64,000 nt of DNA from Thamnidium elegans (lineage: Eukaryota > Mucoromycota > Mucoromycetes > Mucorales > Mucoraceae): contig JAIXMG010000004.1 in assembly GCA_025201345.1 (NCBI GenBank), positions 62,001 through 126,000 of the forward strand, written 5' to 3'. The notes under the pieces were generated by a model. The model searched no databases. It was not told the DNA's origin and saw nothing but the letters and a program-made list of their open reading frames with translations. Position numbers and translations under genes: made by a program. Below, piece after piece: positions 11,854 to 26,300 of the stretch; the stretch's first letter is position 1; each line of letters begins with the position of its first letter.

Positions 11854-13380
11854 ATGTTTTTTTTAGTGCGGCATCATTTAAGGTGGGAAGCCCATAAAAA
11901 CTTAAATTTCTAATAACATGAAACTCAGCTTATCAGATTAAAAAAAGTTTTGCGCTTTTACCCGAAAAAAAAAAGCCTCCCTACGCACACCACATAAAGC
12001 TTTATTGGTGCTTTCCTAATCAAGGAATTTTGTTACTTTCAAAAAGGGATGCGTGAACTTGGATCGTGAGAAGAAAAACTTTTTTTTAAAAAATAATTTT
12101 TTTTTTTTTTTTCGTGACTAAAAAAAAAAAAACGTCGTCAACTCAGTCGTGACACGATTACTACCAACACAAATAATCATGTTATAATAACCTTTTAACC
12201 GTTAGACTACAAAGAGTTGTTTTAAAAGAGGTATATATAACATTCCCTAACATGTATTGGGTAATCAAAAACTGATAATAAAGTATCACATTGCAAGATA
12301 AAAAAAAAGAGAATATCTGCAAGAGTTATTTTTATCAACAAATAGCTTTTTTTATCTTGTCATTTAGGTGGAGATAACAAGCGTGAGATAATGCGTGATA
12401 AATAGCGTAATAAATTTCAGGAACGATGAAGATGGTGAGCCATCACATGAACTTTTTGTATCAAAAAGGGTCACGCGTACATGTGAACTTCTATATTTTA
12501 TTTTTCGTTGGATTCGTCTATAAAAAGAATACTTTAATACAATACACATATAAGGATTTAAATACAAGGAGTATACCTATCAAAGTAAACCTCTTTTTTT
12601 TGCCCAAGTAGCATAATTCCAAAGTAATCGGATCTAGTTGGTGCGTTATTTTTTTGTCTTGAAGAGATACACCCTTTTTTTTGTTTTTGTTCCGGGTATA
12701 AAAAAAAAAGAGAGAGAATTACATAACAACGCGCACTTGTTGCAGTCACTGTATCTAATAAACCCCCATGATAACGATAAGCAATTTGATATAATACAAT
12801 GACAGTATTTTCCCACGAAAAAAGCAGGGCGATCCTTCGTCGGAGAGAGTTCCTATCTTAGATCATGCATTATTAGGGCTCTTTCAAATCATTACCCGAT
12901 CAAGTTATACGATTAACTTGTAAACAGTTTTTTTTTTTTTTGGTACGGTCAATTTACAGTGCTACGAAAAAAACTATTTTGTAGGTTCCAGAAGCAACAA
13001 AACCCCTTGACATACAGCTGTAACTGGTATGAGTAATACACAAAATGATTGGACCTTACAAAAATTAAAAAAAAAAACCCAGCAAATTCCCGTTTTTTTT
13101 TTCTTTTTATTTTAAATTCGTAATGTATACTTACACAAAAAGGGGTGCACTAGACTTGTACCTTTTTTTTTTTTTTTCTAAAAAAAAATGATATCATGGC
13201 ACATGAGACTAATGAGGTTACCCGTGATATAATAAGCATATTTCTGATGTTTACAATTGTTTATATTGAGTTGCTATTGGCAGGAAAACTTTATACCATG
13301 TGAAACTCAGTTCTGATTAGATAGCGATTTTTTTTTTTAAAAAAAAATAAATTTATTTACACAAAAAAAAAAGGGGAAAA
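11854..13380. other. Intergenic spacer
   Basis: AT-rich, with several T-then-A homopolymer junctions (about 12080-12130 and 13330-13347). No coding-like frame and no RNA gene recognised. The right end holds the arginase 3' region. Confidence 0.55.
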
Positions 13381-14316
13381 TTATAATAAACCCTCTCCTA
13401 AGCAACAACGAGCAAGAGAACAACCGACTTGAACAGTTTGGTATACAGCATGAGAGTCTTCTAAAGTAGGGTTCACTTCCATAATATCTGTAGCCACTAA
13501 TAAACCAGTTTCAGCAATTGCTTCACAAATATAATGGCCTTCTCTAAAAGTCAAACCACCACGAACAGGAGTACCAGTACTGGGAGCAACTGAAGGATCC
13601 AATGCATCCACATCAAATGAAAGATGAATAGGTAAATCTCGGTTGGGGTTAACGTGATCCAGTGCCATATCAACTACTTTACCAATACCATACTTATCAA
13701 CATGATGCATAGAGAATGCTTTAATATTTAAATCACGAATAATCTTCTTTTCAGCCTCATCAATATCACGTAAACCAATATAAGTAAGTCGATCTGTCTT
13801 TAACAAAGGTTGAACCCAATCAAAGTCAGGATGGTGGTCAGCAATACCTGTTAAGAAACTAAGAGGACAACCATGAATATTACCAGAGTCAGTACTAGCA
13901 GGGGTATTAATATCAGCATGAGCATCCACCCAAATAAGACAAGCATTAGGATAGGCACCAAACACACCAGAGACAGTAGCGAGAGCAACTGAATGATCAC
14001 CACCAAGAGTTAAAACGAATTTACCTTCCTTGGCTGCGTTATAGATTTGCTTGGATACATGTTCAGTTACTGCTGAAACGTACTTGGGTTGCTTCAAGTT
14101 AAAAGCATCAGGATCTTCTTTAGGACGTAAAGACTCAATGTTTTCATTTCCTTCATATTCAACAGACCAACCCAATTCTTCAATTTGGTTCAATAAACCA
14201 AATTCAACAAGACGCACTGGTCCTTGATCAACACCACCGCGAGGCTGTCCGCCACTAAATGGCACACCAATTACTGATACAGCAGAAGACTTTAAGAATT
14301 TAGAAGTTTGAGTCAT
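13381..14316 (-). CDS. CAR1: Arginase
   Basis: Arginase (ureohydrolase family), a binuclear manganese enzyme that splits L-arginine into ornithine and urea; it is cytosolic in fungi. A single uninterrupted frame of 311 aa, the usual arginase length. It starts VSVIGVPFSGGQPRGGVDQG and carries all metal motifs: GGDHSVALAT, VDAHADINTP, the substrate loop SGNIHGCPLSFL, and SFDVDALDPSVAPSTGTPVRGG. It ends with the oligomerisation-type tail QVGCSLARCCLGEGLL. The ALDH gene ends about 150 bp upstream on the same strand, so the promoter must be compact or overlap the ALDH 3' end. It has no introns, whereas most neighbours have several. The call rests on intact signature motifs. Confidence 0.97.
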   Translation of the reverse strand: MTQTSKFLKSSAVSVIGVPFSGGQPRGGVDQGPVRLVEFGLLNQIEELGWSVEYEGNENIESLRPKEDPDAFNLKQPKYVSAVTEHVSKQIYNAAKEGKFVLTLGGDHSVALATVSGVFGAYPNACLIWVDAHADINTPASTDSGNIHGCPLSFLTGIADHHPDFDWVQPLLKTDRLTYIGLRDIDEAEKKIIRDLNIKAFSMHHVDKYGIGKVVDMALDHVNPNRDLPIHLSFDVDALDPSVAPSTGTPVRGGLTFREGHYICEAIAETGLLVATDIMEVNPTLEDSHAVYQTVQVGCSLARCCLGEGLL

Positions 14317-14463
14317 AGTTTTTTTTTAAAATTAAAAAAGAAAAAAAAAAAGAAAAAAAAGCTGTCGCTTTTTATATGTCTATGCGTCCAATGGAAGCGT
14401 GAGAAAACAAGACACGGTCACACTAATTTTAATGTAAAATGTTTTTTCAAACAGAGGTTTTTT

Positions 14464-16426
<1,963 letters not shown>

Positions 16427-16612
16427 TTTTACAAATACAAAAGAAAAAAAAAAGAAAAAAGAAAGGGTGTGAAAAACTAACAAGAAGTGGGAAGAGAAAA
16501 ATGTTTATTTTGCTGTCAATATATACAAAAAAAAATGGAAGCACGTGTTTTACACAATGGATAAAAAATAATAGGTAAGAAGTTATTGTCCAAATTGGGT
16601 TTCAAAAAGTCT

Positions 16613-17177
16613 TTAGGATTGTCTTCTGTGCAAGAAAGCCTGTCTTAATACAGAATTCATAGACGAATATTCTGTATTACTGTTATCATCCGTCATTTCA
16701 ATATCTTGTTGCTGCCACCAGCTTTCTCGAACTTCAGGGTCTCCAAATCTTTCAATATGCACTGAGTTTAATAACCCATTAATATTTTCGTACGAAGTCA
16801 ATGGTCTATGCGTTGCTTGCATCACCGGTCCTTCTGTTTTTGTAGAAATACAAATACTTTTCAAGACAGGTTGTTGTTGTGACGGTGGTTGTAATGGCGG
16901 TGTTGGTGTATGCATTGGGTATAAAGATGTTGTTGGATCATGAGCTGGTTCTGACCTATTTAAAAAAAAAAGAAAAAAAAAAGAGAGAGAGTTATCAGTA
17001 CGCTTCTTCTCCCTTAGCTGTTTTATCGTTATAATTTTACTTTGGTGAGTCTGTTGGATACGGTTTCGATCGTTTAAAACTTCTGTCAAGAGCATCGTTT
17101 GATCGACTTCTTTTTAATTGTACATGATCCATATTAATGAATGGTAAAAGTGGGGTATCCCAGTAGGACCTTGACAT
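16613..17177 (-). CDS. Hypothetical small nuclear-type protein
   Basis: Two exons, 17177-17041 and 16955-16613, join in frame to a 159-aa protein starting MSRSYWDTPLLPFINM. Positively charged clusters KRSRSNDALDRSFKRSK form a likely bipartite nuclear localisation signal. The middle is Pro/Gln-rich (PTPPLQPPSQQQP) and the end is polar with RESWWQQQDIEM. No domain recognised. The intron has a normal donor and an acceptor in ATTTAAATAG. A later Met (MDHVQL, near 17132) is an alternative start. The protein-like composition and the clean splice favour a real gene of unknown function. Confidence 0.6.
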
Positions 17178-18265
17178 GTATTTTATAGAAAAATACTCTG
17201 AATGTATATATAAGCAAACTAAAATGAAAACAACCAAAAAAAAAAGAGGTATTCCCTTTTTTTTGTGTATGTGTGTAAGCAAGTAATAAAAAAGATAGAT
17301 TGATCCCTTTTTTTTTTTGCTTTTCTTCTTTATCGTGACTGTGGAAGGTACGCGTATTTTTTTTTTTGGCATGACATCTACTACTGCTAATTAAAAAACT
17401 ATTTAACTTTGAAATTAAAACTTTGATTCTTATAAAGTAAAAAGAATAGCTAAAAGTTGATCTCACAGGGAGAGATTGACTGAGTAAAAAGTGCGAAAAA
17501 AAAAATTATGCGCGTCCAATTATTTATAACAAGTTAGTTATACAAGTAATAGTCTTGGTTCATACCTTCCTATCTCAAATAATAAATAATTTTTTATTAG
17601 CATAGGATATGCGAGGTGTAATTCCCGACCTGGAAGGGCCAAAGGTTTCGTTAGGTGAAAGAGCCACGATATGGGAAAAAAAATATTAGCAGCGTCATTT
17701 TATAAATACTTTCGTTATATTCGATCTGTCAACTGCATGAAAGCATAAAGAATATTTATATAATGTTATTCTGTATAATGCTTTATATACGGATATAAAA
17801 GTTCTTAATTGCATCTTCTATACGCATTTATAAGTTATGATTCTTTTTTTTATTATTAAAGTGTAAATACAGTGGGTACATCGTGAACACAGTAGTAAGA
17901 TTTCTTTAAAACCGACATAATGCCATGGGTCCCGCAAGTATTGTTGTATTTTGTGTGTAAGTCTCGTCTCCAACCACTTTAATTTCAAAATAAAGGGACG
18001 AAGAATAACTGTGGTAAACTATAGAAATCATATAAGAGGTATTTATAATATTAAAATATAAACCCTCTCCGAATTTTTCAGTTGTATGCTCTAAGCTAAT
18101 AGGCTCATCGAACCTTAAACTAGCAACTGGCTTAAGTTTAAAAAAATCTATTAACGTTTATGTTAGTTAAAGAAGTAGTACTCTTTATATTATTACCTAC
18201 CTAGGCAAAAACAATAGCGGGTTTCTTGATTCCTACTCAAATAAAACACTAGATTTAATTGATTT
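17178..18265. other. Intergenic spacer
   Basis: Pyrimidine- and A-rich promoter side of the small hypothetical gene, followed by AT-rich DNA without a coding-like frame. No RNA gene seen. Confidence 0.5.
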
Positions 18266-18564
18266 TCATTCATTTTGTCTCCTTTCTTGAACAACGAAAA
18301 CACTTTTTTCGTGATCGATTAAAGTGGTGTTCATACCCTCTCGGTTTCTTTTAAGTACAATATGAGTATAACCGGGAGAGCTTTCAAAACCGAAACCGAA
18401 GTTTTCACTATAAACTTGACGTAAAACACCCACTCGAAATCCTTTATATGAACATGGTTCTTGCTGAAGAATAGGCTGAATCAGTTGATTTAATAACTTC
18501 GATATCGTATAGTAAGCCACTTCAATTCTTTGCTCATACAAAAAATAGTCGGTTTCGTCATCTA
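18266..18564 (-). pseudogene. Orphan exon or gene fragment, unknown
   Basis: A minus-strand frame with strong protein character: DDETDYFLYEQRIEVAYYTI, then SKLLNQLIQPILQQEPCSYK, FRVGVLRQVYSENFGFGF, YTHIVLKRN and SVFVVQERRQNE. It is preceded by TTTTACTAG, a good splice acceptor, at about 18565. No in-frame upstream exon with a start could be found between 18566 and 19060, and the nearest possible donor would leave a stop. It is therefore either the last exon of a gene with a distant or tiny first exon, or a relic. From the first Met (18541) it would be 91 aa. Family not recognised. Confidence 0.4.
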
Positions 18565-19282
18565 GTAAAACGAAGAAAAAGGAGTTAATATATACGTTAT
18601 TTCAGAACTCCATAAACTCGTTTAGAGTATGTTACATCAAACGTCGACAGGATATGAAACCCAAAGTTTATTTGCTTTAAAACAGACAATGTAAACTTTA
18701 AACTTTTTTTGTTTGGTCAAAAAGAAATAAACAAAAAGTGCCACTTGTAACGTATAATAAAATTAATATTTTAGTTCATCCGTAACTATCCTACATTATT
18801 ATAGCTTTCTATACATATCATAAGTAAAAACAGTATGATATAAAAGTGTTTTCATACAGTGACAATACTGAAATTGTAGGTCGCATGTATCGAAAACGCT
18901 TGAAAACGGCCAGTAGACTGCTCAATGCATAAACTATATTTAATCTCAGACTTCTGCGCTCCTTTGATTTATGTTAGACCATACACTTTACTATCGTACT
19001 TAATAGTATTATCTTTAATACCAAAGCTATAATTTCGTTTGTATTTTATTCTCTCTCGCTTTAAAAGCGAGATAATGTCATTGGTTCTGCAAGTGTAACC
19101 AAGTCTTTCTCTTCCTTTTCTCCACCAGCTAATTTTAAAACAAGTAAAAAGACAATGGAAATATAATTACCCAACTCTCTTTTTTTTTTTGAGTTCACTG
19201 TGACGTTACAAGTGTGTAAACCCGAGCACTTTTTTTTTTGTACATAAATTTTCAGTTTTTTTTTTTTCGTGAACTTTTTTAA
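18565..19282. other. Intergenic spacer 5' of glyoxalase II
   Basis: AT-rich spacer; the last 150 bp before the ATG at 19283 contain T8-T10 runs. Apart from a possible missing first exon of the fragment to the left, nothing is seen. Confidence 0.5.
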
Positions 19283-20332
19283 ATGATACTTTCTCGTTTG
19301 AATCAAACTCGTTCATTCTTTAAAAACATGATTGTAAGACCCGTTAAATGCCTCCAGGATAAGTAAGTTTTTTTTTTTTTTTTAAAAAAAACAACACTCA
19401 AGTTGGATAATAATAAAAGAATACACGCCAAAAAAAAAAAAAAACTAACTCTTTTTTTTTTTTATGAAGTTACTCTTATCTCATTTTTTGTGAAAAGACA
19501 AAGCAAGGCAAGTAACACTTATTAAACGAGTAATATAAAAAACTGCAGAATTTTAATTCCCTTGTGTTATTATAGCCGCTGCTGTTGACCCCGTTGAGCC
19601 CGAACACGTTCTTAAAGCAATGGAATCTTACCCAGACTATAAATTATCAATGTAACCTTTATCTACAAATATATTCAAAACAAGCCTATTTTTGTTTAAT
19701 TACTAATTATAATAATTTTTAGGATTCTCACCACACATCATCATTGGGATCATGCTGGCGGCAACCCAAAGCTCTTAAATGAATTACCCGCCGGGATAAC
19801 TTGTTATGGCGGTTCAAGCCAAGTAGACGGTGTTACCAATATTTTAAAAGGTGGTGAGACCATTCAATTAGGCGACTTGACCATCAAGACCTTATCAACT
19901 ACAGGCCATACCATGGACCATATCTGTTATTATATTGATAAGCAAGACGACCGCGCTGTCTTTACAGGTGATTGTTTATTCTCTTCTGGTTGTGGTAGAT
20001 TCTTTGAAGGAACTCCAAAGGATATGTGGTCTGCATTCTCTAAACTACTTGAATTACCAAACGATACCAAAGTCTATTTCGGCCATGAATATACTATTAG
20101 TAACTTGAAGTTTGCGCATCATGTTGAACCTGACAACAAGGACATCCAAGCTAAATTAAAATGGGCTAAACAAGTTGAAATCACGACCCCTTCTACCATT
20201 GAAAATGAAAAATTAACTAACCCATTTTTACGCGTTGATTTACCTCAAGTTGCAAAATTAATTGACTCAAATCCTAATGCATCAGTTACTGATATTTTAG
20301 GTAAACTTCGTAAAATGAAGGACAATTTTTAA
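19283..20332 (+). CDS. GLO2: Hydroxyacylglutathione hydrolase (glyoxalase II)
   Basis: Metallo-beta-lactamase-fold thioesterase that hydrolyses S-lactoylglutathione to lactate and glutathione, the second step of methylglyoxal detoxification. Exons: 19283-19362, 19470-19507, 19576-19651 and 19732-20332, 264 aa. Visible: VRPVKCLQDN + YSYLIF at exon 1/2, QAAAVDPVEPEHVLKAME, the zinc motif TTHHHWDHAGGNPKLL, TTGHTMDHICYYI, FTGDCLFSSGCGRFFEGTP, VYFGHEYTISNLKFA and the C-terminal substrate helix ending LRKMKDNF. Intron 2 is best read as GC-AG: the donor is G|GCAAGT at 19508, because the GT four bases downstream breaks the frame. A hydrophilic extension of about 15 residues with Arg at the N-terminus could be a mitochondrial presequence; the second Met (MIVRPVKC) may give a cytosolic form. 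Convergent with the gene at 20370. Confidence 0.93.
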
Positions 20333-20369
20333 AATAAAAAAGCAATATATATTTATATTTTATTTATAA

Positions 20370-23300
20370 TTAAGAACTAGAATTATTATGTGTGGTATTT
20401 TTACTATTAGTTTTGACATTGGTATTCTTTGTGGTATTTTTAGTTGTAGTTACAGGATTTACTTTTGTTGTTGTAGTAGGAGGTGGTGGCGTGACTCTAG
20501 TAGTAACTGAAGGGTTGCTAATAGTTTCACTCTTTTCTTTTCTTCGTGCCATACGTCTTCTGGTATAATCATTGGTATTAGCAGTACTAGAGCTCATATT
20601 TCTACCAACATCCACGACCTTTCTCATCTTGACCTCCAACTGATTTCCATTATGATCTACCGCAATAAATTTATCACCGTCCTTGTACCCGGCCGTATTC
20701 GTACTTGCCGAATGACTAGGAGATCCAGTGGGTTGATTTGAATTACTTGATCTACTGCTGTTCGTCGTAGTAGAAGATCTATTTTGAGGAGATACACTAC
20801 GTTGCTGCTGTTTTTGTTGGTGTCTACCAAAATCTCTACGAGTTTCAATAAAACCTTCTTGAATCGTAGGAGATTTAGGCTCATCTTCTTCAGGGATCAT
20901 TTTGGCACGATTGTTTCGACGGCTTCTAGGTATAAAATCACCTTCCAATAAAGCATGATCACGTAAGAACTGAGATAACTCTGTCCAACCACCACCAACA
21001 CGTACCATGACCATCTTACTCTTCAATACACGACAATAAGCCAATTTAGGGTTCAAATTACCGAACCAATAACGACCTACTTCACCTGGCACCATCTTGA
21101 CCTTAACACGGTAAGGGGTCTCGTTAACAATACGGCCAATTTCAATATCCAAGTCATTATCAGGATCTGCAACATAAGAGTTTAAAGGAGGTTTAGGTGT
21201 GGTGACCCGAGCAGCCTTGGGCTTGACATGTGTTGCTGATTTAGAAGGCTGATGCTGTAAAGGAGGTGCCAAGTATCTACCTGTGCTTCGATTGGGGTTT
21301 AAACGATTGACACTACCTTTACTGCTATTGGATGAACTACTGGCAGTAGGAGATAACCGTTGTCGTGTCAACGAAGAATCAGCCCGTTCTCTTAAAATAG
21401 AAGATGCTTTGCGGGTAGGTAAAGAAGATTTACGAATACGAGCATGATGATCATGTGGGTCAACAGAGGTATCAATGGTTCGACTTAATTCAATCTTGCG
21501 AGTCTTGAACTGTTTCTTAATCAATGCCCATTTCTGTTCCATTTCTTTCAAATGAGTCGATACCAATTGACTTTCAGTATCTTGTTTATCAACCACAACA
21601 GAAGCTTGTTGTTTAGCACTAGTCATATTTTGAACAATCTTCTTTTCGTAATAATTAAATCGTGCCTCCAGTTCAATCTGTTTAGCATGAAGATCTGTAC
21701 GACTAAAGCTGCTGCCAATCAATGTTGCATGATGCGGTGCAGATTTACTTACTGCTTCCTCTAAAGAACTTTGAAGAATTTCAATATCATCAGCAAGCGT
21801 CAAATACTTTCCAATATCCATGGCTTTATCAAGCTCGGTATATTTAATTGAAAACAATTGGAATAAACTACCCACTGATTCTTGTATTTCTTCATGCTGA
21901 CGAATAAACATACTATCAATATCTTGTATCTCGGAAATCATCGTACTCAATTCTTTCATTTCGCTTTCAATCTGTGGTTTAATATCTGATTCCATGGTTT
22001 GCAAGTTACGTTGAATATTCTCTACTTCAAATTGACGAAGCATAGTCAAAAGAGGTTGGTTTTCTTTTACAATCTCAGACTTCTTTTCTTCACTAGAAGA
22101 TTTCTCTTCAACTTCTAATTCAATTGCAGTCTTTTCATCATCACTAGAAGCCTGAGTATCAGAGGCTTGAGTATCGCCAATATCACTACTAGAAGTTTGA
22201 GTATCACCAATATCACTGCTGACCGAGATATCTGTAGTATGTACGCTACATGTATCATCCGAATCAAACAACTTGAACCCATTGATATATTCTCTGGTTT
22301 CACCGACCATACCCATAATATTCTTAATCTTTCTAGCAATAGCTGCACCACGCGTTGTCTTTTGTACAGTAGCCTCGACGTCCTTGAACTCATCTTGTGT
22401 AACAGCCCACTTAGCATCAATTCCTTCCGAGTTTTTCTTTACCACCTCAACCAACTTGCTCACAACCTGATGATCGTCTTGAATCAACAACAAATTCTTG
22501 GAAAGCTCCTTGAAAGAATCAATCACATTTTCAAATTCACCCAGCTTTTGTTCTAAGCTAGATAGCTCAAACGAGGCTTCAGATTCATCCAAATGATCAC
22601 CCAAGACTTGAGCCGTAGCTGTATGGCAGTTTTCAATCCAAGTAGAAATATTTTCTGCACTCTTGGCGTGTCCCAAGACACGACGCAACATATCATTAGT
22701 GTATTGTTCAGTTTCAAGTGCCTTGTTAAGTGAGTTGACACTAACGTCAATGGAAGATTGAATAGAGCGAGCATGATCATCAGTACCGGTATACTTTGAT
22801 TGTAAGCCACTTAAAACCTCTTGCAAAGCGGTAGCTTGACCCAAAATCTTCTTTTGTTGAGCTTCAGTACCTGACAAGGAACTAGAAAAGGATCTAAACA
22901 ATTGCTCCAAATACTTGCTTGAATTTTCTTCTACAACTAAAGTATCCAAACCTTGATTGACATCCTTGGTAACAAGTTCAACGGCATCTTGTACCTCTTG
23001 CAATTGCTTTTGACAAGCTACAAAATCAACATGTTGTTGTGCATCGTTCTTCTTTTCACTTAATAAACCAGTAGCGCGTTTCAAATCATCTTGCAATTCA
23101 TCATAACGAGTTTGAAAGCAAACCAGGTTTCCACCATCGATTAAACCCACTGCGGTATCCCAGCAAGCAGAAAGACGAGACTCCAGTAACTTTAACAACG
23201 AAGCATCTTGCTCCAAAAAGCCAGGCATCACTTCATCCATTTCCATGTCCTCCAATCTTGTAAAGATACAAGACAAGGACTCAGATTGCATTTCATTCAG

Positions 23301-26300
23301 TTTAGCATGAAGATCAAACCATTGAGAGACACTATCAGCATGTTGTTTATCATTCGTCACATCTTGCTTCAATTGTTTCCAGCGCTGCTCCAAATCTTGT
23401 TGACGTACATCAACTTGAGATAACCCAGAGACCTTATTAAGTTGTAAGAATCGATAGAAAGAGCGTTGTTCATCATACGTTTCATGGTGTTTTTCAAATA
23501 CATCACAAATAGTTTGATACGACTCTGTCACTTGATCTACTGTAGCTTGATCATCTTGTACAGATTTACCATAGATGATATGGCGACAAGCACTATCCAA
23601 TGCATCACGCGTCTTGGCCATACAAGCATCTACTTCATCAGCACCACTAAAGTAATCCTTCTTGAGTCGATCATGGTTAGCATCTACAGTCTTTTCAGCA
23701 ACTAAAGCTTTAAACGTCTCAAACTCTTCCAATACAAGAGTATATCTATCTGACATCTCTTGAACCAAATCACTAGAAACATCTTCTTCTTGTTTAGCCT
23801 TTTCTTCTGTTAATCGAGACTTGATTTGTTCAATAAATGTACTAGACAGCATTTCAATATCGCTTTGCCATTGATTAGAAACATCTTCTGTAACATCTGC
23901 CAAATCCAACTCGGTAACAGCACTTGTAAAAGACTGGCACTGCTGCTTGAAAGATTCAACACAAGCAACGTACTCTCGATGACGCAACAAACTAGACAGA
24001 CGAATTTTAGTACTATCAATCTTTTGAACCAAGTCTTTCCAAGAAGAATTAATATTGAGTTGAGTAGCTTGAATACGAGCCAAGATATCTTCATCGTCAC
24101 CTTGTTGTTGAATCATAATCACACACTGGTTAGCTGATTCTTTTAAAGCCTGTACAGAGCTAGTATATGTTGTAGCAGCAGATTGTAAAGCACCAATAGC
24201 GTTTACTGCAGCACGTAACTCGTGTACATCTTGCGAACCAGGTTCAAGGTTACTCAATTGCAAATATTTCGCCTCCATCCATTCCTTGACCGCATTTGCT
24301 TCAGACATGTAAGTTTCTTCGGCTGCTTTACAACGAGATAATCTTTCTTTGGATTTCAAGATGGATTCTAAAGAGCTACCAAGTTCATCAAGACGAGATC
24401 TACGATCGTTCAACATATCTGTCATCACAGTATTATGGGCCACATCCTCTTCACGACATTGGGCATCATGATCACGATAGTGACGTACAGGATATGACAT
24501 ACTTGACTCCAATTGAGATACACGTAAATTATACTCTTGTAAATTTTCTTGTTCTTGACCATATACTTCATCAGAAGCCAAGAACCCTGCCTTGATAGAT
24601 TCCGCCAAACTTTCTAATTCAGATACTTTAGTTAAGCGATGAACGATCATATTACGTTGTTCTAACACTTGATCAACAAAATTGACATGCTCTTGTACGC
24701 GATCCATAGTAGCTTCAAGTCCAGCCTTTCTCTTATAAATCAATTCAGATTGTAACAATGCTGGGTTCTTTGTCTGTAAGTTTGAAATGTTCTCTAATAA
24801 AACAGACAACGCATTGACTTGAGTATCAACAGAAGGATGACACTTTAAATCCAAATCTAAAGAGGGTGCCCAACGTGCAGAGTTTCGAATAAACGATTCA
24901 ATTTCCAAAGCCTTTTCATTACAGGCTTTTAGTTCTTGATCTACTTGAGCCTCCCAATCATGGCGTTGCTTCAACAGTTGAATTTCAGATACTTGAGTAG
25001 CAACCAAATCCAGCAACTTTGAAAACAGTTTATCAAGATCATCTTGTTTCGTTTCTAACGAAGTAGTATAGACCATATCACAAGACTTGTACGATGCCAT
25101 CATATTATCAAAAGCATTTTTCAAGGGGCCAACCTTTTCTTGCAACTGATTTAAAGATGTATCGGATACTTGAATACGTGAAATCAAATCATCCAAATCA
25201 CCTTGCGCAGACGAAATCCATAGATTTTTTTCATTCATCCATTCACGCACTTGATCCTGAATACGATTGACTTGAGACCATTGATCGTTCCAAACCGACT
25301 CCCAGTTCATACGATGATGACATGCATTAGCTTGGTTTTGAAAAGACGCCACACGATCATTTAATTCTTGCCAAGAAGATTCCAACGCAATCATGGTAGC
25401 TTGAGTGACAGCAGGATCAATAACCGATTTCACTTGCTCGTCACTTTCCACAGCACACTTGAGCTCATCCAAATCATGTAACAAGGGTTGATACTTTTCA
25501 GTCTTGAGTTGCATCACGTGCCCTTCGAAAGATTTTGATTTATCCAAGTACGTCTGCATGTGCACCTGTTGTGTATTTGACTCAACGACTCCAGTGCTTA
25601 AATCAAACGAGTAAACCGTGTCAATCTCTTGAGTTAACTGCTTTACATCATCATCAAATTCATCAGAGTTTTTACACCAAGTTTCCAGCTTTAAACGGTA
25701 CACAATAGATACATCTAACCGCTGTAATAAATCTGTCATTCGTTTAACTAAATCTTGTAACTCGGTATAGTTTTTATATATAATGGTGGCTACTTCCGTA
25801 CTGATTTCATCATCGTTTGTGGAGGGACGCGTAGCACGTGCGTCCTCGGAGCATTGTGGGTAGGGTAATTGAGACCCGCATTGCATCCACACTTGAACCA
25901 CGTCTTGACTAAATTCTTTTACGTTCGATACAAATTGCTCACGACGTGCGTCCACATCGATTAGCTTCATGACGACATCATTTGCCTCTTGAATATCAGA
26001 AATCAACTGACGTCCCTTATCACCCAACGTAGATACTTGTGTAGAAAAATCAGTAAGTGCAGTATGTTGTTGCAATACGTCTTTACTAAACTCTATTAAA
26101 TCACATAAATTATGATAGCTTTGATCCAAAGTATCCTGACGACGTTGTACATGTTCCGGTGTAATGTTATCCTGTGCTTGATTGGTATCAATATCTATTA
26201 AAAAAAAATTAGATTAGTTTTATATAACCAAACAAACAAATAAACAATTAAAACTTACTGGTACTGTTCAAAATAATAAGAAATCCATTTGCTAGTTCCG

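Noticed and set aside
22115..24137. Several 80-130 aa open frames on both strands inside the spectraplakin-like gene
   Set aside because: They are shadows of the 1,900-codon frame, with Leu/Ile-rich antisense composition and no domains.
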